DNA of 64,000 nucleotides, from contig DATMNI010000179.1 of the NCBI GenBank assembly GCA_035570275.1, positions 28,648 to 92,647 of the forward strand. Direction: 5' to 3'. Numbering within the stretch: the stretch's first letter is position 1; the number at the start of each line of letters is the position of its first letter. Positions 8,565-20,400 of this stretch are shown here, one piece after another. The notes under the pieces are model-generated. The model ran no database searches. It was not told where the DNA came from and worked only from the letters and a program-made list of their open reading frames with translations. Source of the DNA: DATMNI01 sp035570275 (GTDB taxonomy: Bacteria > Acidobacteriota > Terriglobia > Bryobacterales > Bryobacteraceae). A program made the position numbers and the translations under genes.

Positions 8565-10118
8565 TTAGGCCAGCAAGTCGTGCAAGACCGTTCCGGAGAC
8601 ATCCGTCAGGCGGAAGTCGCGACCGCTATAGCGATAAGTCAACTTAGTGTGGTCGATTCCGAACAAGTACAGTATGGTCGCGTGAATATCGTGAACGTGT
8701 ACCTGGTTCTCGACCGCCTTGAAGCCGAAATCGTCGGTGGCGCCATAGATCGTACCACCCTTCACAGCCCCGCCTGCCAGCCACATCGTGAACCCGAACG
8801 GGTTGTGGTCGCGCCCGCGCTTCACCGCGCCACCCCCCGCGCCGCCACCCACTTCGCGCACCGGGGTACGGCCGAATTCGGAGCCGCAGACGACCAAGGT
8901 ATCTTTCCACAAGCCCCTGGTTTTCAGATCCTTGATCACCGCCGCGAAAGCCTGGTCGGAATTCCTGGCATTGGTCTTGTGCGCGAAAATGTCGCCATGC
9001 GCGTCCCAGGGATCGCCCTTGGAGTAGTAAACCTGGGTCATGCGCACGCCCTTCTCCGCCAGTCGCGTGGCCATCAGGCAGCCGCGCGCCACGGGGCCAG
9101 GTCCGTATAGATCCAGCACCGCTTGCGATTCCTTGCGCACATCGAAAACGTCGGGCGCTTCGGTCTGCATGCGGTAAGCCGTCTCCATCGACTTAACCAC
9201 CGCCTCCACCTGCTGATCTTCGCCCGCTTGCTCCTTCCTGATTTTCTCCAGCCTTTCCAGTAAGTCCATTTCACGCCGTTGTTCTACTAGGGAAAACTTC
9301 GGGTTATTGACATAACTGACCAGCTTCTTCGGGTCGAAAGTCCGCTCAATCGTCACCTTAACCGGCTTATTCTTATCTTTGTCGTCCTTACCCGTCGGCA
9401 TCTCCTCAACCGGCATTTCTTCGGTCATGCCTTCGCCGTCGGGGTTATCGGCGGCACTCGCGATACGGTTCGAGATAAAAGTCCCCTGATGGATCGCGGG
9501 CAGGAATCCGTTGCTCCAAAGGGGCGGCCCCACCGTGGTGGGAACATCGGGGCACAGCACCACGTAGCCGGGCAGGTTCTGGTTCTCGGTGCCCAACCCG
9601 TACGTAAGCCAGGCGCCCAGGGAGGGACGCCCTTGTTGGTTAGCGCCGGTGTTCATCATCAGGCAGGATGGCTCGTGGTTGGGGATATCGGTGTAGACGG
9701 AGCGAACCCAGCAGATATCGTCGGCCACCTCACCGACATGGGGCCAGAGTTCGCTGACATCCATGCCGCACTGACCGTATTTCTTGAACTTGAACGGCGA
9801 TTTCATCAACTCGCCGGTCCGCCGCTCGGTCTTAACGGTTCCGCCAGGCAGCGGCTGGCCATCATATTTTTCCAGCATCGGCTTGGGGTCGAAGCTGTCG
9901 ACATGCGAGCAACCACCGTTCATGAACAGGAAGATCACGCGCTTCACGCGCTGCGGATAATCCAGTTTGGCCACTCCACCGGTGCCAACCAGCGTGCTTT
10001 CGGCGGCACTGAGCGACCGGCCCAGCATGCCGGCAAATGCCATCATGCCGAAACCGCCGCCCACTCGCCGAAGGGCTTCTCTGCGGGTTAGCGGATTGGA
10101 CAACTTATGTGAGGACAT
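8565..10118 (-). CDS. DUF1501 (sulfatase-like) protein with Tat-type leader
   Basis: Member of the DUF1501 family, alkaline-phosphatase-superfamily relatives of unknown reaction found mainly in Planctomycetes, Verrucomicrobia and Acidobacteria; 517 residues. The leader has a twin-arginine pattern ('LTRREALRRVGGGFGMMAFAG'), so folded export is likely. Family phrases seen are 'RVKRVIFLFMNGGCSHVDSFD' early, 'DWxxHGD-like WDAHGDIF' in the middle and 'GSEFGRTPVREV' near residue 420. A lysine/aspartate-rich insert ('PTGKDDKDKNKP') sits mid-protein. It is 18 bases downstream of the cytochrome/DUF1549/DUF1553 gene. These two families are habitually encoded side by side, so a joint periplasmic role is inferred. 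The substrate is not known. Confidence 0.9.
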   Translation of the reverse strand: MSSHKLSNPLTRREALRRVGGGFGMMAFAGMLGRSLSAAESTLVGTGGVAKLDYPQRVKRVIFLFMNGGCSHVDSFDPKPMLEKYDGQPLPGGTVKTERRTGELMKSPFKFKKYGQCGMDVSELWPHVGEVADDICWVRSVYTDIPNHEPSCLMMNTGANQQGRPSLGAWLTYGLGTENQNLPGYVVLCPDVPTTVGPPLWSNGFLPAIHQGTFISNRIASAADNPDGEGMTEEMPVEEMPTGKDDKDKNKPVKVTIERTFDPKKLVSYVNNPKFSLVEQRREMDLLERLEKIRKEQAGEDQQVEAVVKSMETAYRMQTEAPDVFDVRKESQAVLDLYGPGPVARGCLMATRLAEKGVRMTQVYYSKGDPWDAHGDIFAHKTNARNSDQAFAAVIKDLKTRGLWKDTLVVCGSEFGRTPVREVGGGAGGGAVKRGRDHNPFGFTMWLAGGAVKGGTIYGATDDFGFKAVENQVHVHDIHATILYLFGIDHTKLTYRYSGRDFRLTDVSGTVLHDLLA

Positions 10119-10136
10119 GAAATTCCTTCTACCCGG

Positions 10137-13100
10137 TCAATTGATGAAGAAAAACTCACTGGCACTGAACAGCACCTTGGCGTACCGGCCCCAGGCGGTT
10201 GGTTCGTACTTTACTTCCACGGGCCGGGCGCCGCGCCCACCCCGGCCGCCCATGCCGCCCATCATGCCCACTCCCATGCCCGGTCCCACGCCTGCTCCAA
10301 GGGGTGCCGCGGCTCCGGGGGAAACTTCGCCGGCGCCGGCATCTTCACCGGCAGCAGCGGCCGCCGACGCCGTCTCCGGTTTGGCTGCGCCGTTCGTCTG
10401 CGCAGGCGTCCCGCTCATACCGTCACCGTGTCCACCCCGGCCGCCTTCGGGCGGTTTGTTCTTGTTTTCTTCGTACTCTTTCAGAGGCTCCTCGTGGAGG
10501 TAGGCGACGCCGAGCCGGATCTCGTCCGGGTTGGGATCGCGCCCGTACACTAACTGGTAGGCCTTGCGAATACGTGCACGGTTGTCGGGTTCGGCCGCAA
10601 CTCGTCTGGCCAATTCTTCCGACTCCACTTGCATGAAATCGCTGTTCATCATGAACAGCCTCTGTAGCGGAACCGTCGTAGTAAAGCGCCTTTCCGCGCT
10701 GATGCTCGGGGTCGGAAAGTCGAAAAGCTGAAGGTACTCATCCAACTTGTACCGGCTCACACGCCCGTAAACCGTCCGCCGCGTCATGGCTGGCGTGAGA
10801 TCTTCGCTTTGGCCGCCCAGTGAATGGTCGAGGTTGCCGGCCACCATCATCACCGAGTCGCGCAGTTGCTCCGCGTCCATGCGTTTGCGGTTGGCGCACC
10901 AGTAGAGCCGGTTGCCGGAATCTTTGGCGAAATTAGCGGCGTCGTTCTCCGTGCTGAGCTGGTAAACGGCGCTCAACATGATTTCGCGGTGCAGCTTCTT
11001 GATCGACATGCCATTCTTGACGAAGCCGCTGGCCAGGTATTCCAACAATTCCGGATTGGTGGGCCGTTCGCCGGTGAGCCCGAAATTGCTCGGCGTCTCG
11101 ACAATGCCCGTGCCGAAATGCGACTTCCAGACACGGTTCACAATCACCCGCATGGCAATCGGCTGTTTCACTATATCCTCGGCCAGTTCCAGCCGTCCGC
11201 TGCCTTTGCTGAATGCCAAAGGATCGCCTTTGGCGAGCAGGCTGAGCGAGTGGCGCGGAACCGTTGGACCCAGGTTCTCCGGGTTGCCGCGGATGCTAAG
11301 AGGCAGGTCAACCGGTTTGTCGGAATCCTTGGCGCCATGCAGAAACGGATAGGCCGGTTCCAGTTTCTTGCGCGCTTCGGCGATATCGTTCTTAATGGAT
11401 GTCATCTGCTGCTGTGCCAGCGTGCCGGTCCGGGTTTCCAGGGCCCAGCCGCGAAAGAGCAGCACGCCGGGCTTGCCGCCGCGGCTGCCGGCCGCCAGCA
11501 TGGCCGTGGGGTCGTCAGAATCCAGCAGCTCGCGCTGGAAAACCTCGGTCCAGAAATTGCTTTCTGCCTCCGGCATGTTTTTCAGGCGCAGGCCGCAGCC
11601 CGGGCAGAAATCGTCATTGGTGATGAACTCGTTCGGCTTGTTGGCGCGCTTTTTCTTGGTGGTACCCTCCAGCGCCTTGGCGGCAATGATGTCGTTCTCT
11701 TCGGTGAGGTCGCGGCGGCCAAGCATCACCTTCACGACATTGGCCTGAAACTCGTCGGCCAGCTTTTTGACTTCGGTGGGGACGCTGGGCCCCGGACCGC
11801 CTCCGCGTCCGCCGCCGGAATTGCCACCCCCCAACCCGCCGCCACCATACCCGCCGTCGTCGCCCGGTCCGCCACGGCCAGCCGCCGCCGGATTCGCCGC
11901 GGCACGTTTCATCATGGCCTGCCAGTCCTCTTTGAACTTGTACTTGTCGGTGGACTTACCCATGTACCGGATCCAACGCTGCAACAGTTCGTAGTCGAGC
12001 TTGCGGGACTCCACCACGGTGTCGGCCTCGCGCTTCTGGGCCACCACTTGATACACGCCCTGAAGGTAATTCGACGTCTGGAATGCCAGCGACCCGGACA
12101 ACTGGTTGCCCAAGTTGGTCTGGATTTCCTGCAGCACCTTCTGCTTCTTTTCAATTTCCTCTTCCGTCCTGGTGTACTGGTCGAGCACCGCCTTGGGAAC
12201 CATCGGGTACTCGTGATAGGCCGTGTTCAGAAAGACCCCGGCCAGCGAGTAGTAGTCGGTAGTGGGAATCGGATCGTACTTGTGATCGTGGCAGCGCGCG
12301 CAGGCCACGGTCAGGCCAAGGAAGCCGCGCGTTACCACATCCACGCGGTCGTGCCGTTCGTCGGCGCGGGTCACTTCCACCGCGCCGTTGTCGTAATACC
12401 ACGGGCCAAGCCCCAAAAATCCGGTGGCGGGCAGCGTCTTGTACCGCGTCTTTTCGTCCAGCAGATCCCCGGCGAGCTGCGCCCTCACAAACTGGTCGTA
12501 TGGCAGATCGTCATTGAAGGCCTGGATCACCCAGTCGCGGTACACATACGCGTTGGGATACGGGTGAAAGCCTCGCGGATCGGGGTTGAGGCTGCGATAA
12601 TCGTCCTCGCCGTAGCGGGCCACATCCAGCCACACGCGGCCCCACCGCTCGCCGTAATGCGGCGACGCCAGAAACTTGTCCACCACCTTGGCGAAGGCGT
12701 CGTGCGAGTTATCCTTTTCGAATGCCGCAGTCTCTTCGGGAGTCGGCGGCAGGCCAGTCAAATCCAGCGAGGCTCGTCGAATCAGATCGTGTTTGCTGGC
12801 CGGAGGCGCGGGTTTCATGCCCTCATTTTCCAGGCGCGCCAGCACGAAGCGGTCGATATCGGTTTTCGCCCATTGCGCGTCTTTCACGTGCGGCGGCTTC
12901 GGCTCCGCCAGGGGCAGCAGGGACCAGAACTTTTTCCGCTCAGCCGGGATCACGTACTTATCGCCCGTGGTGGATTGACCGACGGTGGCGGCGGGCCACA
13001 GCGCTCCGGCCTTGACCCAAGCCGCCAGATCCTCGATTTCCGCATCCTTAAGTTTGCCGCCCATCGGCATCTTGAACTTCTCGTCGGTTTGCCGGATGGC

Positions 13101-13394
13101 CAGCACCAGCAGGCTCTTGTCCGGATCTCCAGCCACCACCGCCGGACCGCGGCTGCCGCCCTTCAACATAGCGTCGCGGCTGTCCAACCGCAGTCCACCC
13201 ATGGCAGTGGCTGCGTGGCAGGAATAGCAACTATTGGCCAGCACGGGTCGGACCCTGGTCTCGAAGAAGGTTTCGAAGAAATCCGGCGAGGCGGCCGCGG
13301 TTTGAGCGTCAACCTGCAGCAGGTTGGGAAGAATCAGAACCAGGGCGGCCGTTACCACCAGCAGAAGATAAGAGCAACGCATGCTTCGTATCAA
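10137..13394 (-). CDS. Planctomycete-type cytochrome C / DUF1549 / DUF1553 protein
   Basis: Exported 1,085-residue protein. After a signal segment ('LLLVVTAALVLILPNLL'), a PSCyt1-type domain carries one haem-binding motif, 'CYSCH', at about residues 57-61. DUF1549 follows (from 'KTDIDRFVLARLENEGM' and 'RASLDLTGLPPTPEE' to 'CARCHDHKYDPIPTTDYY', which holds a second CxxCH). DUF1553 is in the C-terminal third ('RMDAEQLRDSVMMVAGNL'). Two glycine-rich, low-complexity inserts are present: one mid-protein, and a Gly/Met-rich one near the C-terminus. A 'CPGCGLRL' motif between them may bind metal. These proteins are thought to be extracytoplasmic redox proteins working with DUF1501 partners, but no reaction is established. 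The start could also be the ATG four codons downstream. Confidence 0.9.
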   Translation of the reverse strand: MIRSMRCSYLLLVVTAALVLILPNLLQVDAQTAAASPDFFETFFETRVRPVLANSCYSCHAATAMGGLRLDSRDAMLKGGSRGPAVVAGDPDKSLLVLAIRQTDEKFKMPMGGKLKDAEIEDLAAWVKAGALWPAATVGQSTTGDKYVIPAERKKFWSLLPLAEPKPPHVKDAQWAKTDIDRFVLARLENEGMKPAPPASKHDLIRRASLDLTGLPPTPEETAAFEKDNSHDAFAKVVDKFLASPHYGERWGRVWLDVARYGEDDYRSLNPDPRGFHPYPNAYVYRDWVIQAFNDDLPYDQFVRAQLAGDLLDEKTRYKTLPATGFLGLGPWYYDNGAVEVTRADERHDRVDVVTRGFLGLTVACARCHDHKYDPIPTTDYYSLAGVFLNTAYHEYPMVPKAVLDQYTRTEEEIEKKQKVLQEIQTNLGNQLSGSLAFQTSNYLQGVYQVVAQKREADTVVESRKLDYELLQRWIRYMGKSTDKYKFKEDWQAMMKRAAANPAAAGRGGPGDDGGYGGGGLGGGNSGGGRGGGPGPSVPTEVKKLADEFQANVVKVMLGRRDLTEENDIIAAKALEGTTKKKRANKPNEFITNDDFCPGCGLRLKNMPEAESNFWTEVFQRELLDSDDPTAMLAAGSRGGKPGVLLFRGWALETRTGTLAQQQMTSIKNDIAEARKKLEPAYPFLHGAKDSDKPVDLPLSIRGNPENLGPTVPRHSLSLLAKGDPLAFSKGSGRLELAEDIVKQPIAMRVIVNRVWKSHFGTGIVETPSNFGLTGERPTNPELLEYLASGFVKNGMSIKKLHREIMLSAVYQLSTENDAANFAKDSGNRLYWCANRKRMDAEQLRDSVMMVAGNLDHSLGGQSEDLTPAMTRRTVYGRVSRYKLDEYLQLFDFPTPSISAERRFTTTVPLQRLFMMNSDFMQVESEELARRVAAEPDNRARIRKAYQLVYGRDPNPDEIRLGVAYLHEEPLKEYEENKNKPPEGGRGGHGDGMSGTPAQTNGAAKPETASAAAAAGEDAGAGEVSPGAAAPLGAGVGPGMGVGMMGGMGGRGGRGARPVEVKYEPTAWGRYAKVLFSASEFFFIN

Positions 13395-13652
13395 TCCCCG
13401 TACCTCTCAAGCCGCATAGTCCGTAAGGGGCCTGCGGGCGGTGCTAGAACTGTTTCGGATGTTGGCTGCGAACGGGGAGTCATGCATCCATGGTCGCCGA
13501 AAAGGGCAGGATGGGCAGACACACAAAGCCCTCTAAAGCTTTGTGTCATTCTTTCATCTGGTTATGCCGGTTGTCAATGGGTGTCAATGGGTCTTCCCGA
13601 GGGTGGCGTGCCGTAATTTGACACGGCAAAACCCGGCGATTTACTGTGTGCC

Positions 13653-13790
13653 ATGGCACTCAGGTTTTGGATTGTTTCCGCCGCTTTGCTTTCCTTAAGC
13701 ACGGCGGCAGTGGGCCAGCAGTCAGGAAGGTCCCCCGAGAGCGCGCACATTGTGCAACCGGGTGCGCCCGGAAAGAGTTCTTCCGGTTAA
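13653..13790 (+). CDS. Short ORF: signal peptide plus 25 residues, probably a truncated exported protein
   Basis: The 45-residue frame opens with a convincing signal peptide ('MALRFWIVSAALLSLSTAAVGQ') and then 'QSGRSPESAHIVQPGAPGKS' before a TAA stop. The tail resembles the start of exported acidobacterial proteins that continue well beyond this point, so this is more likely a relic N-terminus than a complete gene. The DNA on either side (13395-13652 and 13791-13940) shows no gene. No ribosome site of note. Confidence 0.3.
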   Translation: MALRFWIVSAALLSLSTAAVGQQSGRSPESAHIVQPGAPGKSSSG

Positions 13791-13939
13791 CGGTGCGGCA
13801 GCGTGGATTTGCTGGAAATAGTCAATACTGCGGGAAGGCGCCTCTCTCCAGCTTGCCAGGACTCGCCGTCTGCTGGCCCAATGGGCACCGCCCGGGCCTT
13901 TCAGAGATGCGCGTCTCAGAGTCTCCGCTGAGGGTGCGC

Positions 13940-14210
13940 GTTTGGTTAACGGCGCTGGTGTCCGCTTTACGAAATGGGCGCTGGGCCACGAGCGGTTTCA
14001 GGACACCGCCCAAGTCATCGTGGACGAATCGGCGATGCCGATGGGGCCTTCGGCTTTGGCGATCTCGATAGCGGCGATCCCCACGCTGCTGCCTCCGCGG
14101 GAGACCCGCAGGCGCGCACCAGCTCTTCGCGCCAACTAGCCGGGACGGAATCCAATCAACAAGTTGTCGATCGTACAGCGCTCTTGCGAGGCCGCCCGGA
14201 ACGTGTGTCG
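13940..14210 (-). pseudogene. Possible relic of a zinc-type alcohol dehydrogenase/quinone oxidoreductase (MDR)
   Basis: On the minus strand the peptide 'VSRGGSSVGIAAIEIAKAEG' reads like the nucleotide-binding loop and helix of medium-chain dehydrogenases (GGxSSVGxAAxxIAKAxG). It is followed within 15 residues by an in-frame stop and no further conserved sequence; the upstream side is also interrupted. No intact frame covers the family length of about 330 residues. This is a motif reading over about 20 residues only. Confidence 0.35.
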
Positions 14211-14408
14211 CCACGCTGGGCACTGATACCGCGGGAACGGCCGCAACCGCTATTCACCTGAAAATCCGGGACAAAATTCGTTAACGCACAGCCAACCGTT
14301 AGTTTCCCCAGTCCCTTGTGGGAGTATACCGGTGGGCCGGAAGGGTCAGCCCGTTGTGTACTAGGGAGTGCGTTTAACGTTTCTAAGCCCAGGGAGCTAC
14401 GGCTGCGT

Positions 14409-17400
14409 ATGTTGACTTTACACGGTCTAGGAAGTCGAAGAGAATCCCTGATTGGAACATTGTTTGTGCTGGCAGTGGCAGCTAACTGCGCCGCCGCGCC
14501 CGGCACTTCCATTATTTCAGGTATGACAGCGACCGCCCCTGGCGGGTTTATCTCGACCGGGACCTCCCTATGGGTGACGGACGCCGTCGCGGGCTTCTGT
14601 CAAATTGTCGCTGGCGCTGGCGGTGCCTCCCAATTACAGAACTGCATCATACCGCCGACAGGCAGCGCTAACGCGCCCGCGCTGCTCGGTCAGCCGGCGT
14701 ACGATCCCATTGGTTACGTATACCTGCCGGACTACAGCGCCTCCAGCAAGGGAATCTGGCGATATAATTTTGACGGTGTGGTGTTCAGACAGGCCACCGG
14801 CATCAACTTGGCTGCCGCCGCCGCAAAGCCCACGGCGATCGCCCTAGGCGCCGATGGCAATCTCTACGTAACGGAGGCAGTCGACGGCAGCATCCTCAGG
14901 ATCACCAATCCTAGCGGCGCCACTCAAACGACAACCATTATTGGAAGTACCTCGATAAAAGCTCCGCCGCACGGCCTCGCCTTCGTTGGCGCCGATCTTT
15001 GGATCGCCGAGAAGAGCTCTGTGACCATCATCGCCCACCCGTCCGCCTGCACGAAGCCGGTCCCGTGCACTGCCACGGCGACCCAACCCGGAATCGTTTC
15101 GCCCTCGTCCATCGTCTTTGACGCCGCGAACAATCTGGTCTATGTAGGCGTGGCGGCCGGCGTTTACCGGATTAACCTGACTACCCCGGCGACCGATTTC
15201 TATACCGCCAACGCGTTCAAAAACGGCATCCCCGGCTTGTACTATGGTGTCACCGGCCTAGGGTTTGACAGCCTGGGAAACCTCTTGGTCATCGACGATG
15301 CGACCCTCGGACAGGTCAAGGGCGCCGCGACACTCTATCAGGTGGCGCCCGGATTGGCCCCGGATGGATCGGCGCCCCAACCCCAACCGGCCAATCTGCC
15401 TGCGCCCACAGTCGTTTCCACGGGCACCACCAATGCTGGCTGGCTGTACACCAGCGGATTAACCACCCCCAAGGGCGCTCTCTGGATGGGCAATCACCTG
15501 TGGGTTCTGGACCATGCACTCGGGTTCTGCAAGGTCGACCCCATCCTGCCTCCTCCCAGTTTGACGGCCTGCGCGGGGCTGACGGCCGCCACCGTTCCCG
15601 GCCAACCGGCTTTCGATAAGGTGAATAACCTGCTCTACATTCCAGATACGATCGCCACCGGTAACGGCATCCAGTTGCTCGCTTTCGATCCGGTGTTGGA
15701 AACGCTGGGCCTTCCCAAGGCGGTGGTGAAGGCCGCCTCCCTGCCCCCCGTCGCTGGCGCCGGCGCCACAGGTCCGACTGCCTTGGCATTTGGACCCGAC
15801 GGCCAACTCTATATCGCGATGGGCGGAACCTCCAAGATCCTGAGGTTGACCGCTCCTTCCGCCGGAACTCACGTGATCAGCGTGATCGGCGCGATGAACG
15901 CTGCCGGCGCCGGGAACCTCGCGTTCTATAAGGGAGACTTATATGACGTCGAGACGGCCAGCGTCAGCATCATGCGCAATGCCACGCTCTGCCAGGGAGC
16001 CTGCACAGCGCACTCTCTCGTCGCCCCCCTGGTTACACCAGCTTCCGTGGCCTCGGACGGCAACTTCATATATATCGGCGATGCCAGGCAGGTCTGGAAA
16101 TACGATCTCGCGGCCAACACACTCACAAACCTCGCCGACCTTGGAATCGCACCAACCTTTGTGACGTCGCCTTTTGCCGGCATTGGTGGGCTCGCCATCG
16201 ACCCTCTGGGCCAAGTCTACGCTGCGGATCAGGGTCCTGTCTGGCAGATTTCGTTTATCAAGCCCACGATCTCATCGTTGTCGCCTGGCCAGATTCCGGC
16301 AACTTTCACCCAGACCGTGACCATCACGGGAACCAACTTTTCGCCTGGGGCGACCGTAACAGCCTGTCCGGCGATCACGCCAAGCGGCGTCACTTTCGTG
16401 AGCGCCACCCAGATCACGGTTACCTTCGCTGTCGGTATTGGCCCGCTGGGATCCTGCGGCATCTCGTTAATTACGGCCACGGGCAACAGTTTCGCTGTGA
16501 ACTTAGCGATTGTCGCTACGCCTCCGGCGCTCACTGCCATCGCTCCAGCGTCTGGCTTCAGGGGCGGTTCGGCATCCAACAACGTATCCATGACGCTCAC
16601 GGGCACCAGGCTGGGCGGCGCCACGGTGAGTGCGGGACCCGATATCACCGCGACCGTTACCAGCAGCACCGCTACCCAGATCGTTGCCAGCTTCGCGATC
16701 TCCGCCACGGCGGCGCTCGGGCCCGTCAACCTGACCGTAACCACGCCCAGCGGAACCAGCAACGCGCTGGCGTTCACCATCAACGCCCCGGCTCCGTTGC
16801 TCACCAGCATCGCCCCGGCGCAGGGCACGGCCGCCTCGTCGGCACCTGTGACCTTCGTGGGGACCGCCTTATTCGGGGGAACCCTGAATCTGCCCGCGGG
16901 CATTACGCTCACCGGCACGCCCGTCGTCACTCCGACTTCGATCACCGCCACCCTGGTCATCGCCTCAACCATTCCAGCCGGTCCGAAGAGCATTACGGTA
17001 ACCACGCCGGGCGGCGCCACCAACTCGGTAACGTTCAATATTCTGCCCGTCCTGACCAGCATCGCTCCGACACCAGCCAAGGCCGGAACCGCTACTGCCG
17101 TCACGCTCACCGGCACCAGCCTGAATACGGTGATTTCGATCAATGCCGGCGCTAATATCACAGTCACGGGCGTGGTTGCGACCGTAAACCAAGTCACCGC
17201 GACCTTCACCACTCTCAACAGCGCTCCACTTGGGGCGCAGAGTATCACCTTGACAAACTCCGGCGGCACCAGCAACGCCGTGACTTTTACGATCACCGAG
17301 CCAACTCCAGTCCTTGCCGGCATCGCTCCGGTCACGGGCGCGAGAGGAGCATCCGTTCCGGTAACTCTGACGGGCTCGGGCCTGGTCGGGGCAACCTTGA

Positions 17401-20400
17401 ATCTGCCCACCGGCATCGCGCTGTCCGGCCCACCAGCGGTCGCCTTTGGCCAGATCGCGGCAACCTTGGCGATCGCCGACAACGCGCCACTGGGAGCGCA
17501 GAGCATCACCGCGACAACGCCCGGCGGCACCAGCATCGCCGTCACCTTCACGGTCTTTGCGCCGGTTCCGGTGCTCACCAGCATCACCCCGGCAGTGGGC
17601 TCGGCCGCCTCGTCGGTACCCGTGACAATCGTGGGCACTGGCTTCATCGATGCAACACTGAATCTGCCCGCGGGCATTACGCTCGCCGGCGCGCCCGTCG
17701 TCACGGCGAGCTCGATCAGCGCTAACCTGGTCATCTCTCCTACCGCAACTGGAACGAACACAAGCACCATAGCGAGCATCGCGGTTCATACACCGGGAGG
17801 CACCAGCAGCCTCCTGAGCTTTACGATCGTACCGCGGGCGCTGCTAAGCATCGCCAAGACGCACATCGGGAGCTTCACGCAAGCGCAGGCCGGGGCGGCC
17901 TACACGGTGGCCGTGAGCAACGCCATCGCCTCTTCGCCGACCATCGGTCCCGTGACCGTGACCGAAACGGTGCCGTCCGGATTGACCCTGGTCTCGATGA
18001 CCGGCATCGGTTGGACGTGCGCCGGCAACACCTGCACGCGGGCCGACGCGCTGGCCGGCGGTGCGACCTATTCGCCGATCGCTGTGACAGTGAACGTTTC
18101 GCCCACCGCGCTGTCGCCGCAGGTCAACGCCGTGAGCGTGTCCGGTGGCAACTCGCTCACCGCCAGCACGACCGATTCGACGGTGATTATCTTCCTGCCG
18201 CCCACGCTGGCAGTTGTCGCTCCCGCACTGGGCGTGATCGGGACCAGCGTACCGGTAACCGTCACCGGCACCAATTTGACGAGTTCGACCCTGATTACGC
18301 CGGTGGGCGTCACGGCCACGGGCGTGATCGTCACCGCCAACCTGATCGCCGCCACCTTGAACATCGCGCCGACCGCCGCGTTAGGAACCCAAAGCATAGC
18401 CATCAACACGCCGGGCGGCACCAGCAATGCGGTGACGTTTACCGTTCTGCCGCTGGTTCCCACGCTGGCCAGTATCGCTCCCCCATCGGGCGTGATCGGA
18501 ACCAGCCAACCGGTAACCCTCACCGGCACCAGCCTGAACGGTTCCACCCTCAGTCTCAGCCCGGGTATCACGGCGACGAGTGTGGTAGTGACGAACACCC
18601 AGATCACCGCCACTCTCGTGGCCGCAGCCAACGCTCCGCTCGGGCCGGCCAGCATCACTCTTACCACGCCCGGCGGCACCAGCAACGCCTTAACGTTTAC
18701 GCTCGTACAGACCGACACCACCACCCAAGGCACGTGGAAGCCGGGTTACGGGGCCGGTGGCCAGGCCATCCCCAACAACGTTACCAACTACCCGGCGTAT
18801 GCCCAGGTCGCCTTCATCGGTCAGACTGGCTTTACGTGGAGCCCATCCACCGGCGACGTTCGCGCGCCGCAGAAAGGCGTAACGGCAGGCCGGATTGCAT
18901 CCGCCTGGTACAGCTTTACGAGCTTTAACATCGATATCAATCTGACCGATGGCCTGACGCATCGGGTAGCGCTTTACTGCCTCGACTGGGATGGCGCCAA
19001 CACCAGGGCGCAGAGAATCGACGTTCTGGATCCTGCTACTGGCCAAGTGCTGGCCACCACCGCGATGAGCGCCTTCTCCGCGGGCCAATACCTGGTGTGG
19101 AATCTCACCGGGCACGTCACCCTGCGGGTCACGAGAACGGCGGGAATTTCCGCCGTGGTGAGCGGATTGTTCTTTGATGGCGGCAACGTGCTGCTTCCGG
19201 CGCTGGCCGCTATCGCTCCCGCGGCGGGCGTGATCGGGACCACCGTGCCGGTCACCCTCAGCGGCACGAACCTGAGCGGGGCCAACCTGAATCTGGGCGC
19301 GGGTATCACCGCCACCGGTGTGGCGGCCACGCCCGGCCAGACTGCCGCTACCCTGGCCATCGCGGCCACTGCCCCGGTCGGACCGCAGACTATTTCGGTC
19401 ACTACGCCGGGCGGCGACAGCGGCACCGTGACATTTACAGTTCTCCCGCTGGCTCCCACACTGGCCACCATCGCTCCCGCGCTGGGCGCGGCCGGGACCA
19501 GCGTAACGGTGGCCCTCACGGGCACCAATTTGACAGGGGCGACCCTGAGTCCGGGAGCGGGTATCAACGCCACCGGCGTGGTGGCCACGGCCACACAAAT
19601 CACCGGCACCTTCACCATCGCGATCACCGCCCCGTTGGGACCGCAAAGCATTACCGTCACCACGGCGGGCGGCACGACCAATGTGACGTTTACCGTTTAC
19701 CAACTGGTTCCCGTGCTAGCCGGCATCGCTCCCGCGACGGGTGTGGTCGGAACCACGGTGCCGGTGACCCTCAATGGCACGAACTTGAACGGGGCCGCCC
19801 TGAATCTGGGCGCGGGTATCACCGCGACCGGTTTGGTGGCCACCCCCGGCCAGATCACCGCTACTTTGGCGATAGCGGCCAACGCCCCGCTCGGACGGCA
19901 GACTCTTTCGGTCACTACGCCGGGCGGCACCAGCGGCACCGTGACGTTTACGGTCCTGCCGGCGCTTGTCCAGACCGATACCACCACCCAAGGTACGTGG
20001 AAGCCGATTTACGGGTCCGGTGGCCGGGCCATCCCCAACAACGTTACCAATTACCCGCTGTATGCCCAGGTCGCCTTCACCGGTCAGACAGCGTTTACGT
20101 GGAGCCCATCCACCACCGACGTTCGCGCCGCGCAGAAGGGCGTTACGGCAGGCCGGATTGCATCCGCCTGGTACAGCTTTACGAGCTTTAACATCGATAT
20201 CAATCTGACCGATGGCCTGGCGCATCGGGTAGCGCTTTACTGCCTCGACTGGGATGGCGCCAACACCAGGGCGCAGAGAATCGATGTCCTGGATCCTGCC
20301 ACTGGCCAAGTGCTGGCCACCACCGCGATGAGCGCCTTCTCCGCGGGCCAATACCTGGTGTGGAATCTCTCCGGGCACGTCACCCTTCGGGTCACCAGAA

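Noticed and set aside
10824..13616. 930-codon open frame on the plus strand opposite the cytochrome/DUF1549/DUF1553 gene
   Set aside because: It is antisense to a clearly recognisable gene over its whole length, has the His/Arg/Gly-rich composition of a high-GC shadow frame, and shows no domain.
16229..17779. 516-codon minus-strand frame inside the giant IPT gene
   Set aside because: Repetitive Val/Ala/Pro-rich text is the mirror of the IPT repeats; no start context and no domain.
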